A stretch of 16,602 nt of DNA from positions 1 to 16,602 of the forward strand of contig SLRE01000109.1 in the NCBI GenBank assembly GCA_007131125.1. Reading direction: 5' to 3'. Below, in pieces: positions 9,401-15,887 of the stretch; positions within the stretch are counted from its first letter, which is position 1; each line of letters starts with the position of its first letter. The stretch is from Bacteroidales bacterium (lineage in GTDB: Bacteria; Bacteroidota; Bacteroidia; Bacteroidales; UBA7960). The notes under the pieces are model-generated. The model saw nothing but the letters and a program-made list of their open reading frames with translations, was not told the origin of the DNA and made no database searches. The position numbers were made by a program, and so were the translations under genes.

Positions 9401-9569
9401 TACCCGTTGTGGTACCAATGGTGGTGCCCTTTACCAGGATGGTTGCACCCGGTAGGGTTTCTCCGGTCTCCTGATCGGTAACAACTCCCCTAATGGTTTG
9501 CCCGTGCAGCAATGAAACACTCAGCATTCCTGTAAGGAGAAACGTTAAGTATAAAAATGCTTTTTTCAT
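6465..9569 (-). CDS. susC: SusC/RagA TonB-dependent outer-membrane oligosaccharide transporter
   Basis: A 1034-residue TonB-dependent transporter. The signal peptide (1-23, cleavage after LHG) is followed by a carboxypeptidase-regulatory-like domain (about 25-101, starting TIRGVVTDQETGETLPGA). Next come the SusC signature EFVVIGYGTQ (109-118), the plug domain (about 117-232, including SMDVLKDAASAAIYGARA and NGVILITTKSG) and a beta-barrel to the C-terminal RTFRLGTNIAF, which ends in aromatic Phe as outer-membrane barrels usually do. No STN extension is present at the N-terminus, so direct signalling to an anti-sigma factor is not expected, in line with a separate regulator upstream. Role: TonB-driven import of beta-glucan oligosaccharides captured with SusD. 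The start is supported by the signal peptide. The gene symbol denotes the family. Confidence 0.97.
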   Translation of the reverse strand: MKKAFLYLTFLLTGMLSVSLLHGQTIRGVVTDQETGETLPGATILVKGTTIGTTTGMDGEYSLEVTPGTYTMTFRFIGFSTKEIEISISEGESITRNVELVPETITFDEFVVIGYGTQQKRVVTGAISSIDSEEITSIPVLRLEQAMQGRTAGVQVTNLSGQPGEPPTVRVRGAGTTLNPEPLYIVDGMAVENINFLNPSDIESMDVLKDAASAAIYGARAANGVILITTKSGQEGEMRINYSGYHGFQNAAHTVDLLDAEQYRMMMNEGARNAGLTEPFDLDEIPQHNTNWQEELFENNAPMMSHDISVSGGSDRSVYNSSLSYFSQQGIIWADRSQFDRVTARLNTRHDVNDFFNFGNNLAYTHISQRGIASNAAFNAAYSSALNLDPLTPLYIDDEDILNQEPYSTEPVVTDDKGRVFGISELLGTGGEIVNPVALIHTQTGETRTDRVVGNIFGELEPLDHFQFRTSLGIDLSFVTFDNHTPLFYLNAAQSNTGKTNVSKNIDRYYSWEWENVLSYSRKIDDHNFSVLAGLTARKENFESLFGFNAMVDITDPDHVYLNMATDTVWEAYGGAAHASLYSQFGRILYDYRSTYSINATLRRDGSSRFGPENRFGIFPSVGLAWAISYEDFFPDLGPIEMVKLRASWGINGNQNIGNYQYFSRIDRSRSYIFGAGRAIGASPLNIENPEIRWEESEQIDIGLDFGAFDNRLTGTFDYYVKTTKGLLEVIPIPAHVGNNPSFANVGSVENRGIELSLDWRNYGRDFRYSLGINTSYNINEMTKIGNEEGIIRGATWAVAGFVTRAKEGYPIGHFWGFKTDGIFQNWAEVYQHINEDGDLLQPDAQPGDVRFVDVNGDGRISDDDRTIIGSPTPDVTLGMNANFEYRQFDLSFLLTGSYGNDIFNGMIRPDLRYTNRTTEILNRWTGEGTSDRIPRYTWIDANNNNRISDLYIEDGSFLRVRNLQVGYSFDPGVLSRIRAHSWRVYFSVENLYTLTRYTGSDPEIGAITPFDSGIDRGVYPHARTFRLGTNIAF

Positions 9570-9682
9570 TTGTGAAAATTTTTTTGATCACATGGAGTTT
9601 GCCATAATTTTTATTTCTTTTTTAAAAATTTATATGGCTTATATCCTGCTTTCTGTTTGGTTAGAAAAAAAAAGTTGCTAGG
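9570..9682 (-). other. AT-rich GH16-susC intergenic leader with start-proximal inverted repeat
   Basis: 113 very AT-rich bases between GH16 and susC. An inverted repeat TGTGA/TCACA at 9571-9575 and 9588-9592 encloses 12 A/T-rich bases that can pair further, and ends one base before the susC ATG. In the mRNA this hairpin would cover the region where a ribosome loads. I see no good -33/-7 promoter pair here. The TGTGA arms resemble a CRP half-site, but the 12-bp spacer is wrong for CRP. Confidence 0.4.
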
Positions 9683-10801
9683 CTAGTTTTCCTGGAACAC
9701 GCGCACATAATCTACGCGCATTTGCTGGGGAAAAACGGTGGTCTCATCCGGGTATCCCGGCCAGATTCCTCCTACGGCCACATTAAAGATGAAGAAGAAC
9801 TCCTGGTGGAATTCGGTCATATGGGAAGGGGTGATCAGCATTTCATGATATTCTATATCATTGACAAACCAGCGAATTGATGTGTCGTCCCATATGATAG
9901 AAAAAACATGATATTCGTCTCCAAAGGTGCCCGTTGGAAGGGTATAGCTTCCTCCCTGATAGGTATGTCCGTTGTTGTCCCAATGTAATGTTCCGTGAAC
10001 CTGGTTTTCCCTTCCGCTGCCTCCGATCATTTCCATGATGTCGATTTCACCACATTTTGGCCAGCCCACTGTTTCGATATCATTGCCCAGCATCCATAAT
10101 GCCGGCCAGATTCCCTGGCCTCTTGGTAAAAGCGCCCTGATGTCGATGCGTCCGTACTTGAAGGACTGTTTTCCCTGGGTTTTCATCCTGGCCGAAGTGT
10201 AGTTGCGGTTTCCAAAATTTTCTTCCCTGGCTTCGATGGTTAATACTCCATCGGAGACCCAGGCGTTTTGTTGGCGGTAATACTGTGATTCGTTGTTTCC
10301 CCATCCACAAAGGTCAGGACAGCCGTCACCGATCTCAAACACCCAGTTGTCGGTGTTTATCGAATTCCCTTCAAACTCATCATGCCATACAAGGTCATAT
10401 CCTTCGTACTCAAGGGGGGTAACATAACCCTGGTCAACCGGAACTTCTTCATCCTCAAAGACAATTTCAACATAAACTACCCTGCGCAGGTATCTTCCTG
10501 AAGTCCCAAATGCCCTTATGTCAAGGGAATAGGTTCCCGGTTGCAAAAATGTATGTTCAAAAACTCCCGAGTTATTTGTTTCCACCGGCTCGTCATTATC
10601 TCCAATGCGAAGCTGGTATTCCACAGCGTTATCGGCTGAAGCATAAATAATTACATTGCCGCTTCCTTCGGGTTCAATAACAACCTCTATTTCAAGATTA
10701 GAAGGGTCATCCTTATTAACTTCTTCGTCCTTTTCACAGGCAAATGCCATGAGAAAAAAAACAATTAACACCTTATACCTTAATGCCTGAGAAATTCTCA
10801 T
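9683..10801 (-). CDS. GH16 endo-beta-1,3-glucanase (laminarinase-like) lipoprotein
   Basis: A 372-residue lipoprotein with lipobox AFAC (Cys22) followed by EKDEE, consistent with surface export. Residues about 36-115 form a beta-rich Ig-like module (YQLRIGDND, LQPGTYSLDIRAFG). The GH16 jelly-roll spans about 133-370. It shows LVWHDEFEG, GWGNNESQYY (166-175), YGRIDIRALLPRGQGIWPAL and the catalytic motif GEIDIMEMIG, giving Glu252 (nucleophile), Asp254 and Glu257 (acid/base). HGTLHW and the C-terminal MRVDYVRVFQ are also typical. The motif pattern fits bacterial laminarinases rather than agarases or kappa-carrageenases. Role: cutting internal beta-1,3 links of laminarin-type glucan at the cell surface. 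The start codon lies 4 nt after the U-tract of a strong terminator hairpin, so its expression depends on read-through or processing of that structure. Confidence 0.94.
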   Translation of the reverse strand: MRISQALRYKVLIVFFLMAFACEKDEEVNKDDPSNLEIEVVIEPEGSGNVIIYASADNAVEYQLRIGDNDEPVETNNSGVFEHTFLQPGTYSLDIRAFGTSGRYLRRVVYVEIVFEDEEVPVDQGYVTPLEYEGYDLVWHDEFEGNSINTDNWVFEIGDGCPDLCGWGNNESQYYRQQNAWVSDGVLTIEAREENFGNRNYTSARMKTQGKQSFKYGRIDIRALLPRGQGIWPALWMLGNDIETVGWPKCGEIDIMEMIGGSGRENQVHGTLHWDNNGHTYQGGSYTLPTGTFGDEYHVFSIIWDDTSIRWFVNDIEYHEMLITPSHMTEFHQEFFFIFNVAVGGIWPGYPDETTVFPQQMRVDYVRVFQEN

Positions 10802-10805
10802 AGTT

Positions 10806-10841
10806 AAAAAAAAGGCTGCAGGAAGTTTTCTTCCTGCAGCC
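10806..10841 (-). terminator. Strong intrinsic terminator inside the PUL
   Basis: On the minus strand, GGCTGCAGGAAG, loop AAAA and CTTCCTGCAGCC form a perfect 12-bp stem (10830-10841 with 10814-10825), followed at once by eight T (10813-10806). This is a textbook Rho-independent terminator. It lies 9 nt after the stop codon of the binding-protein gene and its U-tract ends 4 nt before the GH16 ATG, leaving no room for a promoter between them. Confidence 0.9.
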
Positions 10842-10850
10842 GGTTAAATA

Positions 10851-12350
10851 TTATTCAAAAATAAAGTTGCGAATATAGAAGATCGCATCCACATCATGTT
10901 CGCTGCCTCCTATGGTTAAGCCAACAGCATCGAGATCAGTGCGGTCCAGGGGAGTTCCTTCTGAACCCTCTGAAGGATCATCCAGGTCAAAGGTATACGT
11001 TACCCATTCATCCATAACCACTTCGTCAGCAGGAACTACATACTGTACCCAGCTTTCCCAGAAATTCTGTGTGGTGTGCATGTCAGCGATCCAGATCTGA
11101 ATGCTTTGGTCCAGTCCTCCGGAATAATCGTTATCGCTTGGCACAAACACATCAATGGATACGGTAGAGAAGTTGTCGAACTGAATGTTGAAGTCCATCA
11201 TGAATTTAAGGTCGGCAAACAGATTGGTACCTCTGTGGTACTCACCGACTTTTGGTGCGTCGGGATCAACAGGATCATCTACACCTATGGTTAAGGTAAC
11301 CTCGGATTCTTCCGGTGTTGGGAAGAGGTATTGCACATCTTCTTCGCCTTCTGAGGCAAAGGTGTTGAAAAATTCTTCAGGGGTGTAGGGAGGAAGGTCT
11401 TCCACTTCTTCTTCCTCATCAACCACATCCGGCTCCTGTGCAGGATCATGATAATGCGCATAAGTGTAATCCCAATACAACCCATCATAAGTATAAGAAA
11501 TGATCATCAGGTCATAGACCTCATTTTCCTCAATCACTTCAATTTTGAATTGTTTGGAGTCAACCGGTACAGAGGATTCTCCGGTTGTGGTCATTTGAGG
11601 CATACCCATCCAGGCACCGTAACCGTTAAGGGTTACCATATTGGTTGTGGGATCCAGTTCAAACTGATGGGTTCCGCTCAGGAAAGCACTTACGTCAACA
11701 CCATCTTTATTGATCATGTTTTCAGGAACGGCTTCAAAGCAAACCCCGTGTACGTCTGTACCCTCAAAAATCACATCTTCGCCCCAGAATGATCCGTGGT
11801 CATCAAAAACAAAGTCACCGTTGCGGTGGAATGTAAAAGTATGGTAATACTTACAGGGCCTTGAGCCGTCATTTTCAAGAGACCACCAGCTGCGTGCTCC
11901 ATCTTTGTCAGGTCCTACACCCAGGCTTGTACCTATCCGGTATAGCTTCCAGGTTTTGTGGTCGGTACCGGCCAGCCTTGTCAATGCCTCATCCGGATCA
12001 TCGATCTCAATATCACGGGAAAAAGAATGGCTGTCGCCTGCTTCATTGGAAGCGGTAAGAACTACTTCATAGGTGCCGGGCTCCTCATATATATGAGTAG
12101 GGTTTTCTTCAGTGGAAGTCTCTCCGTCACCAAAATTCCATGAATAGGAGGTTGCGTTTTGAGAGAAGTTCATAAAAGTAACTTCAAGGAAGTTATCCTC
12201 ACTGATTTCGTATTGGAAACTTGCAACGGGAGTTTCCGGGTCCGGGTCATCATCCTTACTGCAGGAATGGAATGCAATCATGCTTGCCGTGGCAAGAAGA
12301 AGCATGACAAGCTTAAACAAACTTTCAATTTTTAATTTTTTCATAATCAT
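10851..12350 (-). CDS. Surface glycan-binding lipoprotein with PKD domain (SusE/F-position protein)
   Basis: A 499-residue lipoprotein with lipobox FHSC (Cys30) followed by SKDDD, a strong surface-export signal. A PKD domain spans about 42-116, with hallmarks WNFGDGETS, HIYEEPGTYEVVLTASN. Residues about 122-300 form a beta-rich domain opening with LAGTDHKTWKLYR, an opening I associate with lipocalin-like regions of Bacteroidota surface proteins. An acidic linker (DEEEEVED, about 311-318) leads to a C-terminal beta-sandwich (325-499) resembling a carbohydrate-binding module, ending in FYIRNFIFE. No catalytic motif is visible. It is the first PUL gene, about 90 nt after a candidate promoter, and a terminator follows it, so it may be the most highly expressed. 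Met3 (12344) is an alternative start. Binding of beta-glucan is inferred from position and neighbours. Confidence 0.82.
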   Translation of the reverse strand: MIMKKLKIESLFKLVMLLLATASMIAFHSCSKDDDPDPETPVASFQYEISEDNFLEVTFMNFSQNATSYSWNFGDGETSTEENPTHIYEEPGTYEVVLTASNEAGDSHSFSRDIEIDDPDEALTRLAGTDHKTWKLYRIGTSLGVGPDKDGARSWWSLENDGSRPCKYYHTFTFHRNGDFVFDDHGSFWGEDVIFEGTDVHGVCFEAVPENMINKDGVDVSAFLSGTHQFELDPTTNMVTLNGYGAWMGMPQMTTTGESSVPVDSKQFKIEVIEENEVYDLMIISYTYDGLYWDYTYAHYHDPAQEPDVVDEEEEVEDLPPYTPEEFFNTFASEGEEDVQYLFPTPEESEVTLTIGVDDPVDPDAPKVGEYHRGTNLFADLKFMMDFNIQFDNFSTVSIDVFVPSDNDYSGGLDQSIQIWIADMHTTQNFWESWVQYVVPADEVVMDEWVTYTFDLDDPSEGSEGTPLDRTDLDAVGLTIGGSEHDVDAIFYIRNFIFE

Positions 12351-12420
12351 GTTGTTTTTGGTTGTGATTAAAACTTGTTGAGAAAAGGTTAAAATGTTAA
12401 AAAATGATGTGAAATAACCT

Positions 12421-12439
12421 GTAAAAAAGGGTTTTTTAC
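12421..12439. repeat. Perfect 8-bp inverted repeat in the PUL leader
   Basis: gtaaaaaa and ttttttac around a 3-nt centre. It lies just after the predicted transcription start and would form an A/U-rich hairpin near the 5' end of the mRNA. It could protect the transcript end or be a protein-binding site. It abuts a second, longer-range pairing, aggtta/taacct (12386-12420). Confidence 0.4.
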
Positions 12440-12448
12440 TTTAGTGTC

Positions 12449-12479
12449 CAAAGAAACAGCCTAATTATCGCTTAACAAA
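12449..12479 (-). promoter_or_regulatory. Candidate Bacteroidota sigma-ABfr promoter of the PUL
   Basis: On the minus strand, TTTG (12479-12476) is followed after 19 nt by TTTCTTTG (12456-12449). The Bacteroidota consensus is TTTG at -33 and TAnnTTTG at -7, separated by about 19-21 nt. The -33 box is perfect and the -7 box matches 5 of its 6 fixed positions (T for A at position 2). Transcription would start near 12443 and give a leader of about 90 nt. Confidence 0.55.
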
Positions 12480-12485
12480 AAATTA

Positions 12486-12539
12486 AACTACAACATGGCT
12501 TCAACAACACAGTTTTATCAATACATCTTAACTACAACA
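12486..12539. repeat. Direct repeat pair AACTACAACA, candidate activator site
   Basis: AACTACAACA occurs at 12486-12495 and again at 12530-12539 in the same orientation, 44 bp apart (about four helical turns). A weaker relative, TTCAACAACA (7 of 10), lies between them at 12500-12509. The first copy begins 6 bp upstream of the candidate -33 box, a usual place for an activator. The likely binder is the LuxR-type regulator encoded upstream; this is inference. Confidence 0.4.
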
Positions 12540-12562
12540 GCCGTTTTTTAAAACCTTGAATG

Positions 12563-12595
12563 ACAGGGAAATAATATTCTTTAAGAAAACCCTGT
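12563..12595. repeat. Nested inverted repeat downstream of the regulator gene
   Basis: Outer arms acaggg (12563-12568) and ccctgt (12590-12595) enclose a palindrome ttctttaagaa (12577-12587). It begins about 85 bp beyond the regulator stop codon. A U-tract does not follow directly, so it is a poor intrinsic terminator; it could be a 3'-end hairpin or an upstream protein site. Confidence 0.3.
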
Positions 12596-12679
12596 GTGAT
12601 TTCTCAAGAATACTTGGAAGCGGGTAAAATGAGAAAAATTTTGAACCCAAAAAACGAATAATAAAACAGGCTGATGGAA

Positions 12680-15595
12680 TTAAAATGTCATAAAAAACTC
12701 GGTGAGATTTACTTCGTGGTCAAGGTTTAATTTTTTTCGGAGCCGGTAGCGGCTTATTTCGACACCACGTATGGAAATGTTCATCAATGGGGCAATTTCC
12801 TTGGTGGATAGGTTCATGCGCAAATAGGCACACAACCGCAATTCCTTGGGCGAAAGATTGTCGTACTTTTCTTTCAGTCGATTGATAAAATCCTGGTGTA
12901 CTTCATCAAAATAGCTGTCGAACAATTCCCAGTGTTTTTCGCTACGCAACTCTTTGTTTACCTTTCTGATCAGGTTTTGAATATTTTGTTTTTCAGGGTT
13001 GTCTTCAGGTATGTTTTTTAACATTTTGTTGAGGTCACTTTTTAAGGCTGTAAGGGCATTGTTTTTCTGGATCAGGTGCATGGTGGCATTGGCCAGTTCT
13101 TTGTTTTTGTGTTGCATTTCATTGGCAAGGCTTTCATTGCGCAGTTCCATGATCTCTTTTTCGCTGAGTGCGGTTTGCTCTTTAAAGATCTGTTCCTTTC
13201 GGGCCAGGCGTTTTTCATGCCGTATTTTTTCCCTCTGCCTGATCTTAAGCATTCTTTTTCTTACGTAGTAAACGTTTCCTGAAACAATTAATGCAAACAA
13301 TAAAAAATAGAAAACAAATGCCACTTTCGACCTATATATGGGAGGACTGACGCTGAAGTGAAAACTGCTGATTTCACTTTCCGTCCCAAAAGGGTTTTTG
13401 GCCTTAACCATGAAAGTATATTCCCCTTCACGGAGATTGGTATATTCTTTAAAATTAAGTGACTCCCATTCAGACCAGTCATTGTCAAAACCCCGTAGCT
13501 TATAAGAAAAGGTAATGGCTTCGGGGTTCTCATAAACCGGGGTGGTATAGCGGAAAACCACTGAATTTAATCCAAAAGGCATCTGAAGCAATCCTTCCCT
13601 GTTGTTTAAAACCTCCTCACTGTAAGAGTAAAATGCCTGTGATTCCTGTTTTCCGTAAAAGGAAATTTCCTGTAAAAATACTTGCTCTGTGCTTTGGTAA
13701 TCGTTGATAAAGAAAGGATCGTAATGAATCAACCCCTTTTGTGAGCCAATAAAGACATTGTTGAAATCCTTAAGGAATATGTTTTGAAAGGCAGGAAGTA
13801 AATAGTTGTTTATCCCTGAAAAAGGAGATAAAATATCACGGAAGGTTCCATCCTCAAGTCTGCGCATGAGGCCGATATATTCATAAGTGTAATACCAGAG
13901 ATTTCCATAATTGTCCTGGTATATTTTATCAATAAAATCTTTGTTTTTAAACAACTCATTCATCCCGGGGTCGGCAACAAAGGCGTCATCCTGATGGTTA
14001 AAGGTTAATATCCCATCCTGGGTGGTGATAAACATCTTTCCGTGAATTTCCTGGATGTTGTAAGGCAGCTCCTGTGGCAGCCCTGCTTCGCCCCGGTAAA
14101 ACCTGATGTTTGTTACCTCGGAAAAATCATCAGAAACATCCAGTCTGAACAGGCCTTTATAGCCGTGAGAAACCCACAGTTGGTTGTTTTGGTCGAGAAA
14201 AAGATTCCGGCTTGATTCGCTGAAGCCCTTGATTTCATCTAAAAAGTACCAGTTGTTTTCTTTTTTTTCCAGCCTTGCCAAACCGGAGAAGGTTCCGGCA
14301 ATGGCCAGGTTTTGATGATGGGGTAGTTTTAAAAATGACCAGAACCCGCGAATATCTGAAATCTGCCTGGCATTGAAACCGTCAATTTGAAAACTTCCCT
14401 GGTTATGACCGCATAAGAGGGTATTGTCTAGGACCCTCAGGCTCCATACCTGCCCTTCGGTACCATTAATGAGCCTGAAATCCGGGGAAAGTGATTGCCG
14501 GTTGCTGAGGTTTTCCACCCTGATGCCAAAAAGCCCCTGGTTGGTGCCCACATATAAGATACCATTGTGCTCTTTGGTTGCATAAACACTTTCAATGTTG
14601 TAGTTGTGGTTAAGGAAGGAAAGGGGCGAACTGATCTCAATGAAATCAATTCCATTGTCCAGGGCCATCCATAAATTATTCCGCTTATCTTCAAACAATG
14701 CCAATACAGTGTTATTTTGCAGCCCTTTGGTCCTATTCAGGTGTTGCACAGGGTTTCCGTCAGGGTCGGTAATGAATAAACCATTGCTGATGGTTCCGAT
14801 AGCAATATGACCATCGGAAAGTTTTTGCCCTGAGTAGGTGTTGTATTTTTTCAGGTACTGGTTTGTAGGGCTTTCCCATGGTTTTACCTTCCCGTTTCGC
14901 AGCACAAACAGGCCTTCATTGGAAGTGCCGATCAGCAAGCTGTTGTTAAGGTGGGGAAAAATAAAGGTTATTTCATTTTGCAAAAAAACCTTATGGTCAG
15001 AAACAAGTGCCAGGTTGTTTTCTTCAAGGAGCATTAATCCCCGCTCCCTGTCAACAATATGAAGTTTTCCATCCACATTATGCATAAAACCAAACTCGTC
15101 TTTTGGTTTTATGACCTCAATTTTACCGTCCAGGTAAATGAAAACATAAGAAAATGATTGAAAAATAATGCTTTCATCATTCCGGAAAATATTCCATATT
15201 TCGTCAAAGCCGGAATATTCCGGGGGTATGAGGTGGTTCAGTGAATTCCATGCAAGCTGTCCTTTTTCATTTGGTGCCAGAAAGCCGATTTCCTCAAAAG
15301 CCCCGGCAAAAATGGTATCACCTGCTGCCATAACCGATCGTACAATAGATTGGTTTGGCATTGGATAAATATTCCAGCCCGTTCCGTTATATTCCAAAAT
15401 GCCATCGTTATTGCCGAAATACATAAACCCCCGGGTGCTCTGGGTTGCAGACCAGTTTTGGGTACTGGCGTTATAAATGTTACGGGGATAGTTTTTTATG
15501 GATGGCAAACCAATATCCTTGATCTGGCTGTGCCCGGGGAAACATAAAAGACCAAGGGATAAAAAGAACAAATATTTTCTTATGGTTTTAATCAT
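12680..15595 (-). CDS. Membrane-spanning beta-propeller / Y_Y_Y / LuxR-HTH transcriptional regulator
   Basis: A 971-residue putative one-component sensor-regulator. A signal peptide (1-23, cleavage after GHS) is followed by a periplasmic region of Reg_prop-type beta-propeller repeats (about 35-640; for example NNLWMALDNGID, GILYVGTNQGLFGI, NQLWVSHGYKGLFRL). A Y_Y_Y domain follows at about 680-750 (FSYKLRGFDNDWSEW, LREGEYTFMVKAKN). One transmembrane helix (757-777) leads to a basic cytoplasmic coiled coil (about 780-885, including NKELANATMHLIQKN). The C-terminus is a LuxR/GerE-type helix-turn-helix (about 910-965: LSPKELRLCAYLRMNLSTKEIAPLMNISIRGVEISRYRLRKKL). No histidine-kinase catalytic domain or receiver is present, so it is not a hybrid two-component system. 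It probably senses a glucan fragment in the periplasm and activates the PUL directly downstream. Sampled G+C is lower than in the enzyme genes. Confidence 0.88.
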   Translation of the reverse strand: MIKTIRKYLFFLSLGLLCFPGHSQIKDIGLPSIKNYPRNIYNASTQNWSATQSTRGFMYFGNNDGILEYNGTGWNIYPMPNQSIVRSVMAAGDTIFAGAFEEIGFLAPNEKGQLAWNSLNHLIPPEYSGFDEIWNIFRNDESIIFQSFSYVFIYLDGKIEVIKPKDEFGFMHNVDGKLHIVDRERGLMLLEENNLALVSDHKVFLQNEITFIFPHLNNSLLIGTSNEGLFVLRNGKVKPWESPTNQYLKKYNTYSGQKLSDGHIAIGTISNGLFITDPDGNPVQHLNRTKGLQNNTVLALFEDKRNNLWMALDNGIDFIEISSPLSFLNHNYNIESVYATKEHNGILYVGTNQGLFGIRVENLSNRQSLSPDFRLINGTEGQVWSLRVLDNTLLCGHNQGSFQIDGFNARQISDIRGFWSFLKLPHHQNLAIAGTFSGLARLEKKENNWYFLDEIKGFSESSRNLFLDQNNQLWVSHGYKGLFRLDVSDDFSEVTNIRFYRGEAGLPQELPYNIQEIHGKMFITTQDGILTFNHQDDAFVADPGMNELFKNKDFIDKIYQDNYGNLWYYTYEYIGLMRRLEDGTFRDILSPFSGINNYLLPAFQNIFLKDFNNVFIGSQKGLIHYDPFFINDYQSTEQVFLQEISFYGKQESQAFYSYSEEVLNNREGLLQMPFGLNSVVFRYTTPVYENPEAITFSYKLRGFDNDWSEWESLNFKEYTNLREGEYTFMVKAKNPFGTESEISSFHFSVSPPIYRSKVAFVFYFLLFALIVSGNVYYVRKRMLKIRQREKIRHEKRLARKEQIFKEQTALSEKEIMELRNESLANEMQHKNKELANATMHLIQKNNALTALKSDLNKMLKNIPEDNPEKQNIQNLIRKVNKELRSEKHWELFDSYFDEVHQDFINRLKEKYDNLSPKELRLCAYLRMNLSTKEIAPLMNISIRGVEISRYRLRKKLNLDHEVNLTEFFMTF

Positions 15596-15887
15596 CAGGG
15601 TAATAACGATAAAGTTAAAGGTTCTGGTATTATCCGCAAAGAATCCTTCCTAAAAAATAAGCTGGTTTGTGGTTTTCTTTCTTTTGCTATTGCATTGCTT
15701 TTGGTTTTGCCCTTCTGCCTCCGTCGCATTTGTTTTCAGCAGGGATTCCAAATCTGTCAGGAAATTTATGCCTGCCCCCCATAATTTGTCCTGATGAACC
15801 TTAATAGGCAACCCAATTCTGGAATACATCTGATGCAGCCATGAATGCGTATTTTTTTACAGCACGGCTTTCAGGAATCAAAAGTAT
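15596..15887 (-). other. Intergenic region upstream of the regulator
   Basis: 292 bp between the T9SS-protein gene and the regulator. I found no convincing -33/-7 promoter pair and no U-tailed hairpin terminator. An imperfect palindrome, TAAC and GTTA around 6 nt, lies close to the regulator start (within 15601-15620). One short open frame is listed separately. Confidence 0.4.
15650..15829 (-). CDS. Possible 59-residue small ORF, hypothetical
   Basis: An open frame starting MYSRIGLPIKVHQDK and ending NQLIF. It fills most of the gap upstream of the regulator and runs the same way. The first half has a mixed, protein-like composition (WGAGINFLTDLESLL); the second half is rich in K, N and Q (KRKKTTN), which often arises by chance in AT-rich DNA. 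No recognisable domain, signal peptide or membrane segment. It could be a small protein, a decayed gene end, or chance. Confidence 0.2.
   Translation of the reverse strand: MYSRIGLPIKVHQDKLWGAGINFLTDLESLLKTNATEAEGQNQKQCNSKRKKTTNQLIF

Larger units (their letters stand above)
12351..12679 (-). other. 329-bp non-coding region between regulator and PUL: promoter, direct repeats, inverted repeats
   Basis: No gene is visible. The part nearest the PUL holds a candidate promoter (12449-12479) and a leader of about 90 nt with two potential hairpins: gtaaaaaa/ttttttac (12421-12439) and aggtta/taacct (12386-12391 with 12415-12420). Upstream of the promoter are two copies of AACTACAACA (12486-12495 and 12530-12539). 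Farther up is a nested inverted repeat (12563-12595), and the rest is AT-rich. I see no strong U-tailed terminator for the regulator gene here. Confidence 0.6.

Noticed and set aside
9571..9592. CRP-type site (TGTGA/TCACA)
   Set aside because: The spacer is 12 bp rather than 6, and the element abuts the start codon rather than a promoter.
12680..15595. Hybrid two-component system (HTCS)
   Set aside because: The propeller and Y_Y_Y parts fit, but there is no kinase ATPase, receiver or AraC domain; the C-terminus is LuxR-type.
15596..15887. Promoter of the regulator
   Set aside because: CAGATTTG and similar strings occur, but no TTTG lies 19-21 nt upstream of them.
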